Source: Planctomycetaceae bacterium
Lineage (GTDB): Bacteria; Planctomycetota; Planctomycetia; Planctomycetales; Planctomycetaceae
Assembly: GCA_016795125.1 (NCBI GenBank)
Contig: JAEUIG010000731.1
Location: 1-5,267 of the forward strand
DNA: 5,267 nucleotides
Reading direction: 5' to 3'
The translations under genes were made by a program, and so were the position numbers. Under the pieces are notes generated by a model. That model searched no databases, had not been told where the DNA came from, and saw only the letters and a program-made list of their open reading frames with translations. Positions 1-5,198 of the stretch are shown here, piece after piece (within the stretch, counting starts at the first letter, position 1; each line of letters starts with the position of its first letter).

Positions 1-873
1 ATGGCCGTGGAAAGTCAGACTATCGAGACGGTCGTCAAGCCTCATCCTCAACCGGTCCCGCAGATCGCCGACTCTCCGCAATTCTGATTCCCGTTCCGCA
101 ACCGCGATCCGCACGGCTTCGGAGAATCCGGCGATCAGCGCGACCGGCAGCGTGCCGCTGCGCAACCCGTGCTCGTGCCCCCCGCCGTCGATCTGCGCCA
201 GCAACGGAATCGCCGGTTCTGACTTCCGCACAAACAGCGCGCCGATCCCCTGCGGGCCGCACAGCTTGTGAGCGGTGAACGTCAGCAGGTCGATCGACGA
301 CGCGCCAAGCTCCAACGGCAGCTTGCCGGCCCCCTGCGCCGCGTCGCAGTGCAGCAGCACATTGCGGGAGCGGCAGATCTCCCCGATCTCAGCGAGCGGG
401 TTGATCGTCCCGACCTCGTTGTTGGCCAGCATCACCGAGACCAGCCGCGTTTCCGGACGGATGGCGTCGGCGATCTGTTGCGGATCGACGCGTCCCGTTG
501 CGTCGACGGGCACAATCGTGACCCCGAACCCTTCGCGACGCAGCCGTCGTGCCGGATCGAGCACGCTGCGATGCTCGGCGGCGCTGGTCACCAGATGGGC
601 GCCGCGACCGGCTGCCTGCAGCACGCCCTTGAGCGCGAGATTGTTCGCCTCCGTCGCCCCGCTGGTGAACACGATCGTCTCGTGCGGGCAATGTAGTCTC
701 TCCGCGATCGCCTTTCGCGCCTCAAGCACCGCCGCACGCGCTGCATCCCCGAGCGGATGCAGACTCGCTGCGTTCCCAAACCGCTCTCCCAGCCAGGGCC
801 GCATCGCCACAGCCACGCGCGGGTCCACCGGCGTCGTGGCGTGATAGTCGAGATAAATTGGGGAGAGGGACAA
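1..873 (-). CDS. Cysteine desulfurase, IscS/NifS type (3' part beyond left edge)
   Basis: This is a PLP-dependent class V aminotransferase-fold enzyme that takes sulfur from L-cysteine, giving alanine and an enzyme persulfide for Fe-S cluster or thio-cofactor synthesis in the cytoplasm. The visible 291 residues read like E. coli IscS. They include PIYLDYHATTP (5-15), SGATEANNLALKG (71-83), the PLP-stacking His101 in AEHRSVLDP, ANNEVGTINPL (150-160), Asp177 and Gln180 in CDAAQGAGKLP, the PLP lysine Lys203 in TAHKLCGPQGIGAL, and GGGHEHGLRSGT (230-241). Each of these key residues falls three positions before its IscS counterpart. The catalytic-cysteine loop, expected near residue 325, lies outside the window. 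I chose the TTG start at 873 because it gives an N-terminus one residue longer than that of IscS. There is no ATG; in-frame alternatives are TTG at 897 and GTG at 918. No Shine-Dalgarno sequence is visible. Family assignment is near certain. The subgroup (IscS, or a stand-alone NifS-like enzyme) is not resolved. Confidence 0.93.
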   Translation of the reverse strand, partial: MSLSPIYLDYHATTPVDPRVAVAMRPWLGERFGNAASLHPLGDAARAAVLEARKAIAERLHCPHETIVFTSGATEANNLALKGVLQAAGRGAHLVTSAAEHRSVLDPARRLRREGFGVTIVPVDATGRVDPQQIADAIRPETRLVSVMLANNEVGTINPLAEIGEICRSRNVLLHCDAAQGAGKLPLELGASSIDLLTFTAHKLCGPQGIGALFVRKSEPAIPLLAQIDGGGHEHGLRSGTLPVALIAGFSEAVRIAVAERESELRRVGDLRDRLRMRLDDRLDSLTFHGH

Positions 874-896
874 AGGTGCAGAGGTGCAAAGGTGCA
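873..896. repeat. Tandem octamer array (3 x RAGGTGCA) at the desulfurase start
   Basis: Three contiguous 8-bp units lie here: AAGGTGCA (873-880), GAGGTGCA (881-888) and AAGGTGCA (889-896). They are followed by a fragment beginning AAACG. On the minus strand, which the desulfurase mRNA copies, the units read TGCACCTY and run directly into the proposed TTG start. The translation initiation region therefore consists of this repeat and has no Shine-Dalgarno sequence. The pattern is seen directly; any regulatory role is unproven. Confidence 0.8.
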
Positions 897-993
897 AACG
901 GAACGACGCTGCTGGCACTGAGTATAGCCGGTTCGTGAGTCAGGAGAGCCAATGCGGCGGAGTGAGTGAAGAACCGTTGTACGCCCTCCTTCA

Positions 994-1021
994 ATTTGCA
1001 ATTTGCAATGATCAATTTGCA
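994..1021. repeat. Tandem heptamer array (ATTTGCA, 4 units)
   Basis: Four contiguous 7-bp units lie here. Three are exact ATTTGCA copies (994-1000, 1001-1007, 1015-1021), and the third-position unit is a variant, ATGATCA (1008-1014). The array is AT-rich in otherwise GC-rich DNA. Heptamer arrays in intergenic DNA resemble the short tandemly repeated repetitive (STRR) sequences described in cyanobacteria. That comparison is by type only, not by sequence identity. Confidence 0.8.
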
Positions 1022-1139
1022 ATCGCCTGCTCTCACTCTGCCCCTTCGCTCCTCTGTCCCTTTGCCCCTCACCCTTGCATCCCCCAACGCCGCGCGATGC
1101 AATGCACACCCCGACGACGTATCCCCTCCGCTCCTGCAT

Positions 1140-1145
1140 AGGTGG
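1140..1145 (+). promoter_or_regulatory. Weak ribosome binding site candidate for the hydrolase gene
   Basis: AGGTGG lies 3 nt before the ATG at 1149. It partly matches AGGAGG, but the spacing is tight. It supports the ATG at 1149, where a signal peptide begins, over the in-frame ATG at 966 inside repeat-rich sequence. Confidence 0.35.
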
Positions 1146-1148
1146 TGT

Positions 1149-3257
1149 ATGCTTCGAACTCTTGCGGCCCTGCTGTTCGGCCTTCTGCTCCTGCCTCTGG
1201 CTGTCACGGCCGATGACGTCTCCCGCATCGCACCCGCCGGCTCGGCCAGCAGCGACGCGCGTCTCAGCGTCCCGCTGCGGACCCTCAACGACAAGACCCA
1301 CCCCTGGTCCCCACCAACCAGCCGCGCTGCCTGGGAACAGCAGGTCCAGCGAATTCGCGAACAACTGCAGGTCGCCTGCGGACTCTGGCCCATGCCGGAA
1401 CGCACCACGCTACAGCCGGTCATCCACGGCAAGATTGAGCGCGACGGCTACACCGTCGAAAGGGTGTTCTTCGCCAGCCGCCCCGGACACTACGTCACCG
1501 GCAGCCTCTACCGTCCGACTCAAGTGAACGGCAAGGTCCCGGGCGTCCTCTGTCCGCACGGACACTGGCAGAACGGCCGCTTCTACGACGCCGGCGACGA
1601 AGCCGCCAAAGAGCAGATTGCCTCGGGCGCCGAGCAGTTCGAGTCCGGTGCTCACTCTCCGTTGCAGGCGCGCATGGTTCAGCTCGCGCGGATGGGCTGC
1701 GTCGTCTTTCACTACGACATGATCGGCAACGCCGACAGCCAGCCGCTCGTGCATGCCAGCGGTTTCAACGACGCCACCGCCGAACTCTGGCTGCAGAACA
1801 ACCTCGGCCTGCAGACCTGGAACTCCATCCGCGCACTCGATTTTCTCACGTCGCTGCCGGACGTGGACACGTCCCGCATCGGTGTCACTGGCGCCAGCGG
1901 CGGCGGCACGCAGACCTTCATGCTCTGTGCACTCGACCCGCGCCCCACTGTCGCATTTCCCGCCGTGATGGTCTCCACCGCCATGCAGGGAGGTTGCGCC
2001 TGCGAGAACGCCTCGTATCTGCGGCAGGGCATCAACAACGTCACGATCGCCGCGATGTTCGCTCCCAAGCCGATGTCGCTTAGCGGTGCGAACGACTGGA
2101 CGATCGACATCGAAACCAAAGGGCTGCCGGAACTGAAGCAGGTCTACTCGCTGTTCGGTCACCCCGAACTGGTCGACGCCCACTGCTATCCGCAGTTCGG
2201 CCACAACTACAACCAGGTCGCCCGCGAACAGATGTTCGACTGGTTCAACCAGCACCTGGGCCTGAATCAGGCCGCTCCGGTGAAGCAAACCGACTTCACC
2301 CCGCTGACGCGCGACGAACTGACGGTCTTCAACGCCGAACACCCGGTGCCCGCCGACGCGTTGACCGCCGACAAGCTGCGCGAACTCATGACGGCGGAGA
2401 CGCAGTCATGGTTTAACGGCTTCGTTCCGGAGAATCGCGAAGAGCTCGCCGAGTACCGTCGCGTGCTGGGGACCGCCGCCCGCGTCATGCTTGATGAAGG
2501 GGTTCCGACCTCCGTCAGCGTCACGGATATGGCGAACACCACGGTCGGCTCGACCAACGTCATCAAGGGCTACGTCACCCGCAACGCCGGCGACAAGGTG
2601 CCGTTCGTCGTCCTCGTGAAGGACAATTTCGACGGCAATCTGGTGCTGTGGATCGACGGCGCCGGCAAGTCACATCTGTTTGGCTCCAACGGCCAGCCAA
2701 CGCCGGCCGTTCAGAAGCTGGTCGATTCCGGCAAGGCGGTCGTGAGCTGCGATCTGCTGCTGACCGGCGAAGCGGTTCCCGGCAGCGGCCAGTCGGATCG
2801 CGCGGTGAACGACAAGTTCCCCGGCTACACCTTCGGCTACAACCGCCCGCTGCTTGCCGAGCGCGTGCGCGACGTGCTGACGCTCGTGGGTTCGGCCGCG
2901 TCACGTCCTGAGATCCGTGGAGTGCATCTCATCGCGACCGGCGGCGCAGGTCCGGTCGGCGCGCTCGCCAGCGCTGTTGCCGGCACGAAACTGGCATCGG
3001 CCACCATCGACCTGCAGGGCTTCACGTTCGCCAGTGTCTCCACCAACAGTGATCCGAACCTGCTCCCCGGCGCGCTCCGCTACGGCGACATCGACGGCCT
3101 CCTCTCCCTGGCCGCCCCGCTGAAGCTCACTGTATACGGTGCGAAAACTGATCCCAGCGGTTCGGCAACGACGAAGGTTTACAACCTTGCCGGCGGATCG
3201 GTCACATGGAAAGAAGGCGCGCCCACTGGCGACGACCTCGCAGAATTGCTGAAATAG
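1149..3257 (+). CDS. Exported alpha/beta hydrolase, acetyl xylan esterase-like, with a degenerate second lobe
   Basis: This 702-residue protein has a signal peptide with a basic start (MLR), a hydrophobic core (residues 5-19) and a likely cleavage site after Ala21 (AVTA/DD), so it should act outside the cytoplasm. The N-terminal lobe (about 60-372) is a complete alpha/beta hydrolase. It has an oxyanion-side CPHGHW (135-140), HYDMIGNADS (188-197), the nucleophile elbow GASGG with Ser250, a likely acid Asp316 in GANDWTID, and His352 in FGHNYN. It resembles the AXE1/dienelactone-hydrolase-like proteins common in Planctomycetota, which are predicted to remove acetyl or other ester groups from polysaccharides; the substrate here is unknown. 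A linker (about 373-455) leads to a second lobe (about 456-702) with a similar strand-turn arrangement. There the elbow reads IATGGAGP, with Gly599 in place of Ser, and no His follows Asp668, so it is probably non-catalytic. The ATG at 1149 is preferred over 966 because the upstream 61 codons are repeat DNA and would bury the signal peptide. The gene stands alone, divergent from the desulfurase and convergent with purQ. Confidence 0.88.
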   Translation: MLRTLAALLFGLLLLPLAVTADDVSRIAPAGSASSDARLSVPLRTLNDKTHPWSPPTSRAAWEQQVQRIREQLQVACGLWPMPERTTLQPVIHGKIERDGYTVERVFFASRPGHYVTGSLYRPTQVNGKVPGVLCPHGHWQNGRFYDAGDEAAKEQIASGAEQFESGAHSPLQARMVQLARMGCVVFHYDMIGNADSQPLVHASGFNDATAELWLQNNLGLQTWNSIRALDFLTSLPDVDTSRIGVTGASGGGTQTFMLCALDPRPTVAFPAVMVSTAMQGGCACENASYLRQGINNVTIAAMFAPKPMSLSGANDWTIDIETKGLPELKQVYSLFGHPELVDAHCYPQFGHNYNQVAREQMFDWFNQHLGLNQAAPVKQTDFTPLTRDELTVFNAEHPVPADALTADKLRELMTAETQSWFNGFVPENREELAEYRRVLGTAARVMLDEGVPTSVSVTDMANTTVGSTNVIKGYVTRNAGDKVPFVVLVKDNFDGNLVLWIDGAGKSHLFGSNGQPTPAVQKLVDSGKAVVSCDLLLTGEAVPGSGQSDRAVNDKFPGYTFGYNRPLLAERVRDVLTLVGSAASRPEIRGVHLIATGGAGPVGALASAVAGTKLASATIDLQGFTFASVSTNSDPNLLPGALRYGDIDGLLSLAAPLKLTVYGAKTDPSGSATTKVYNLAGGSVTWKEGAPTGDDLAELLK

Positions 3258-3314
3258 AGCGCTGACTGCCTATTTGATGAATTGAGAACGAAGCAGTCAC
3301 TCGTTGAGCCAGAA

Positions 3315-3399
3315 TCACCACGGAGTTCACGGAGACCACGGAGAAATAACTAGGCTCACAAGCCACTTTCTCTCCGTGCCCTCCGTGTCTCCGTGGTGA
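3315..3399. repeat. Palindromic element with ACGGAG nonamer arms
   Basis: The left arm (3315-3346) and right arm (3367-3399) are inverted, imperfect copies of each other around a loop of about 20 nt. The arms share an outer TCACCACGGAG match. The left arm contains three exact-period 9-bp units with core ACGGAG: ACGGAGTTC (3320-3328), ACGGAGACC (3329-3337) and ACGGAGAAA (3338-3346). The reverse complement of the right arm has the same units with one 1-nt slip. Related CACGGAG-rich repeats are common intergenic elements in several bacterial phyla, including Planctomycetota. It sits between the convergent hydrolase and purQ genes. Confidence 0.85.
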
Positions 3400-3414
3400 G
3401 TTTTCTTCTTTTTT
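3315..3414 (+). terminator. Possible hairpin terminator of the hydrolase gene
   Basis: The palindrome at 3315-3399 would fold into a long GC-rich stem in the plus-strand transcript and is followed by a T-rich stretch (3401-3414, TTTTCTTCTTTTTT). This starts 58 nt after the hydrolase stop codon. The minus-strand side has no T-run, so any intrinsic termination would mainly serve the hydrolase rather than purQ. The stem is much longer than a standard terminator, so the repeat may have been co-opted or may be unrelated to termination. Confidence 0.4.
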
Positions 3415-3425
3415 GCCGTCACTCG

Positions 3426-4247
3426 TCATGCGGCGCGGAAGTAATCCACCGCATTCCGGAAGATCGCCATCCCCGCTCCCTCTCCGCTGAGTCCGCGGCG
3501 GGTCCATTGGGGATGCTGCGTGGCGAACAGGTGCCGCTCCGGATGCGGCATCAGGCCGAGGACCCGGCCAGTCGGGTCGCACAGGCCGGCGATGTTCTCG
3601 ATCGACCCGTTCGGGTTGAGCGGGTAGGGGAGCAGTTCCAGTTCACGGTGCGGGTCGCCGATTGCCGATCGCGACGGATCGGCGTAGCACAGCGCGACCT
3701 GACCCATTTCCTTCCAGCGCGTCAGTACCGACGGCTCCGTGACGGCGAGACGACCTTCGGCGTGTGCGATCGGCAGTTCCAGCCGCTCGATGCCGCGCAG
3801 GAACGGGCTGCGCGCCGAGCACACGTCGAGATGCACCCACAGCGCGGTGTATTTGCCGTTCTGATTCCAGGTCAGCGTAGAGTCGCGCGGTTCGCCGGAC
3901 TGCCACGTCGTCGATCCGCCCGGCAGGATGCCGGACTTCATCAGCACCTGGAAGCCGTTACAGATGCCGAGGACCAGCGTGTCCCGCTGCAGGAACTCGC
4001 CGATCGCACTCCCCAGGTGGCTGCGAAGCTGCGAGCCGAACACGACTCCCGCGCCAACGTCGTCCCCGTAGCTGAAGCCGCCGGGAATGCAGATCATCTG
4101 GAATCCGGACAGGAGACCCGGTTCTTCCAGCAGGCGGAACAGGTGCACCCGCTCCGGCTCGCCGCCGGCGAGTCGCAGAGCGTGCTCGGTTTCCACATCG
4201 CAGTTCGTGCCGGGGGCACGCAGCACACAAATCCGTGGGGCAGCCAT
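3426..4247 (-). CDS. purQ: Phosphoribosylformylglycinamidine synthase, glutaminase subunit PurQ
   Basis: PurQ hydrolyses glutamine and passes ammonia to PurL, which converts FGAR to FGAM in step four of de novo purine synthesis in the cytoplasm. The 273-residue protein is a class I glutamine amidotransferase. It has the PurQ-specific start RAPGTNCD (10-17), IPGGFSYGDD (54-63), the nucleophile Cys96 in GICNGFQ, the PurQ signature YPLNPNGS (208-215), and His235 and Glu237 in LMPHPER. The catalytic triad is therefore complete. The length is slightly above that of short bacterial PurQ proteins (about 220-230) and close to the longer PurQ form. The ATG at 4247 places the conserved first strand (PRICVLRAPG) directly after the start. 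An in-frame ATG at 4295 would add 16 residues that look unconserved. No clear Shine-Dalgarno sequence precedes either start. Neither purL nor purS is visible nearby, so the gene is apparently not in a pur operon here. It converges on the hydrolase gene. Confidence 0.95.
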   Translation of the reverse strand: MAAPRICVLRAPGTNCDVETEHALRLAGGEPERVHLFRLLEEPGLLSGFQMICIPGGFSYGDDVGAGVVFGSQLRSHLGSAIGEFLQRDTLVLGICNGFQVLMKSGILPGGSTTWQSGEPRDSTLTWNQNGKYTALWVHLDVCSARSPFLRGIERLELPIAHAEGRLAVTEPSVLTRWKEMGQVALCYADPSRSAIGDPHRELELLPYPLNPNGSIENIAGLCDPTGRVLGLMPHPERHLFATQHPQWTRRGLSGEGAGMAIFRNAVDYFRAA

Positions 4248-4419
4248 GAGGGACAGGGGACGATTCCAGCGGGGACAGTGGTCCAGCGCGAACATCCGCG
4301 CCGCTGGATTCTAGAGAGACGCCGACCCCCGGTGAAGCGCGACGTCAAGAAGCAAAATTGAACAGGAGGTAACGGAGGAAACAGAGAGGGCCAGTCGAAA
4401 ACGGTTCATTGCATCCGCA

Positions 4420-4439
4420 GCGTGGGCTTCAGTCCACGC
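4420..4439 (+). repeat. REP-like palindrome, copy A
   Basis: This 20-bp imperfect palindrome has arms GCGTGGGCT and GTCCACGC around TCA. The reverse complement of copy B (4463-4482) matches it at most positions, sharing AGCGT, GCTTCAG and ACGC. The symmetry and pairing are seen directly; the link to REP/BIME elements is by analogy. Confidence 0.75.
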
Positions 4440-4462
4440 CCGAACTGATTCGATTTGATTTC

Positions 4463-4482
4463 GCGTCGGCTGAAGCTGACGC
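4463..4482 (-). repeat. REP-like palindrome, copy B (inverted relative to copy A)
   Basis: This 20-bp near-perfect palindrome has arms GCGTCGGCT and AGCTGACGC around GA. It is inverted relative to copy A, with 23 bp of AT-rich spacer between them (4440-4462, containing CGATTTGATTT). Inverted pairs of this kind are typical of BIME-style units that RAYT transposases mobilise in other bacteria. No transposase gene is in the window. Confidence 0.75.
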
Positions 4483-4546
4483 TACGAATCTCCGTTTCCT
4501 CTGTTACCTCCTGTTTTTCCCGTCTTCAGGCGTCACAACCGGCGCG

Positions 4547-4915
4547 TCACGCATCCTCGTCAGCATCGGACTCGCACGGCTCGCAATTCACGGCGAGGGC
4601 GTCGCCGGCCAGCATGCAGGACGCCTGGTACTGCGTCACGCCGGACACATATGCAGAATCCTGAACATCGCGCGTGCAAATGTTGACAACCTCGTCGTCG
4701 CTGGGGGGCTCACGGAACGACACGCGGTAGGCGTCCGGCGCATCGGCCGACACGCTCCAGCCCCGGCGCTCCAAAGCCCGCGTAAAAGCGGCCCGGCGCT
4801 CGTTGTCGTCGCCTAACAGCGTCACCAGCAGTGACACGTCGACCCACATGAATTCCACCCCGAGCGCGATCCGGCGATCTGCCAACGCATTCACGATGCG
4901 ACGCAAGATTACCAT
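4547..4915 (-). CDS. Small protein of unknown function
   Basis: I do not recognise this 122-residue protein. Its codon use is strongly G/C at third positions, as in the neighbouring genes, which supports a real gene. It reads as a basic start (MVILRRIV), a hydrophobic strand (WVDVSLLVTLL, 24-34), a charged amphipathic helix (GDDNERRAAFTRALERRGW, 35-53), a strand around YRVSF (63-67), and an acidic tail ending ESDADEDA. Cysteines are at 80, 100, 111 and 114; the last two form a CEPC (CxxC) pair just before the tail. There is no signal peptide or transmembrane segment. The start is uncertain. The ATG at 4915 has GGTGG 4 nt upstream. An internal ATG at 4849 (100 residues) has GGGGTGGA 4 nt upstream and starts exactly at the hydrophobic strand. 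An in-frame ATG at 5005 would add a Gly- and Arg-rich stretch that looks untranslated. The beta-alpha-beta reading is an inference from sequence pattern only. Confidence 0.6.
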   Translation of the reverse strand: MVILRRIVNALADRRIALGVEFMWVDVSLLVTLLGDDNERRAAFTRALERRGWSVSADAPDAYRVSFREPPSDDEVVNICTRDVQDSAYVSGVTQYQASCMLAGDALAVNCEPCESDADEDA

Positions 4916-5017
4916 GCAACCACCGTGCCGCCCTCCCAGAAATGAACATTCGCCGGGACTCCCCCGTCCTCCGGGAGACATTTGGCAGCGGAGCGGAATG
5001 CGCATGCAGGGATGATT

Positions 5018-5053
5018 GTTTGGCGGTTGGTGTTTGGTCGTTTGGTGCTTGGT
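5018..5053. repeat. Degenerate GTTTGGT heptamer array (5 units)
   Basis: Units at 5018-5024 (GTTTGGC), 5025-5031 (GGTTGGT), 5032-5038 (GTTTGGT), 5040-5046 (GTTTGGT) and 5047-5053 (GCTTGGT) keep a 7-bp period, with a single inserted C at 5039. The array lies upstream of both divergent genes. Confidence 0.75.
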
Positions 5054-5072
5054 GCAACGGTTCGGGGTGTCT

Positions 5073-5086
5073 GATGAGCGATGAGT
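5073..5086. repeat. Two GATGAGY heptamers
   Basis: GATGAGC (5073-5079) is followed directly by GATGAGT (5080-5086). Two units alone would be weak evidence. They are listed because they sit between two longer heptamer arrays with the same period. Confidence 0.5.
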
Positions 5087-5133
5087 GGCGGTTTAGCCAT
5101 TCGACATTTGGTCATTTCTCCATTCCCCCCCCT

Positions 5134-5161
5134 CCGCTTTCCGCTTTCGGCTCTCCGCTTT
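5134..5161. repeat. CCGCTTT heptamer array (4 units)
   Basis: Three exact CCGCTTT units (5134-5140, 5141-5147, 5155-5161) flank one variant, CGGCTCT (5148-5154). As in the ATTTGCA array at 994-1021, the divergent unit is in third position. The array ends 37 bp before the first candidate start of the oxidoreductase gene. Confidence 0.75.
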
Positions 5162-5198
5162 TCCCCCAGCGTCGCCCCGCCCCCACGGCGAGGTTAGC

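Larger units (their letters stand above)
874..1148. other. Divergent intergenic region between desulfurase and hydrolase genes
   Basis: These 275 bp separate two genes transcribed away from each other, so both promoters should lie here. I could not identify a convincing -35/-10 pair on either strand. The region holds the octamer array, a heptamer array at 994-1021, and a pyrimidine-rich tract at about 1029-1086 on the plus strand with loosely repeated CTCTGYCCC segments. Reading frames crossing the region translate into low-complexity sequence and look non-coding. Confidence 0.6.
4361..4515. repeat. Nested palindromic element with 26-bp inverted arms
   Basis: The outer arms 4361-4386 and 4490-4515 are inverted copies matching at 24 of 26 positions. 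The left arm is built on a 9-bp period, CAGGAGGTA (4363-4371), ACGGAGGAA (4372-4380), ACAGAGAGG (4381-4389), similar in design to the element at 3315-3399. Inside the arms lie two 20-bp REP-like palindromes in opposite orientation. No flanking target-site duplication is apparent. The element fills the gap between the small minus-strand gene and purQ, and could fold in RNA from either strand. TTTTT follows on the plus strand (4514-4518). On the minus strand, where the genes lie, only a weaker T-rich stretch follows (complement of about 4355-4360). Confidence 0.85.
4916..5198. other. Divergent intergenic region rich in 7-bp tandem repeats
   Basis: These 283 bp lie between the small minus-strand gene and the plus-strand oxidoreductase start, so promoters for both are expected. 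The region contains arrays of GTTTGGT (5018-5053), GATGAGY (5073-5086) and CCGCTTT (5134-5161), plus a C8 run at about 5125-5132. I found no convincing promoter pair. Open frames across it are low-complexity and look non-coding. Confidence 0.55.

Noticed and set aside
268..844. Long plus-strand frames across the desulfurase gene
   Set aside because: They are antisense shadows of a gene with a clear IscS-like product; their translations are Arg/Ala/Ser-rich with no recognisable motifs.
966..1148. In-frame N-terminal extension of the hydrolase from ATG 966
   Set aside because: The extra 61 codons translate tandem-repeat and pyrimidine-rich DNA, and would place a good signal peptide in the middle of the protein.
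1410..2342. 310-codon minus-strand frame inside the hydrolase gene
   Set aside because: It is antisense to the catalytic lobe. High third-position GC commonly produces such open frames, and no domain is recognisable.
3263..3299. 7-bp inverted repeat TGACTGC / GCAGTCA after the hydrolase stop
   Set aside because: The stem is short, the loop is 23 nt and no T-run follows; the longer palindrome downstream is a better terminator candidate.
3202..3582. Minus-strand frame containing PRRHGGHGEK-like sequence
   Set aside because: That stretch is a translation of the ACGGAG palindrome. Such peptides are a known annotation artefact of this repeat type, and the frame overlaps the ends of two real genes.
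3393..4361. 322-codon plus-strand frame across purQ
   Set aside because: It is antisense to purQ, which has a complete set of family motifs; the plus-strand translation is Arg-rich and begins inside a repeat-derived T-rich tract.
4683..4688. TTGACA, a perfect -35 hexamer
   Set aside because: It lies inside the small gene on the opposite strand, with no -10-like sequence at the right distance in GC-rich DNA.
4409..4816. Plus-strand frame from the REP-like region into the small gene
   Set aside because: It starts within repeat DNA and runs antisense to the better-supported minus-strand gene.
873..5161. CRISPR array
   Set aside because: Repeats here are 7-9 bp and contiguous, without unique spacers, and no cas genes are present.
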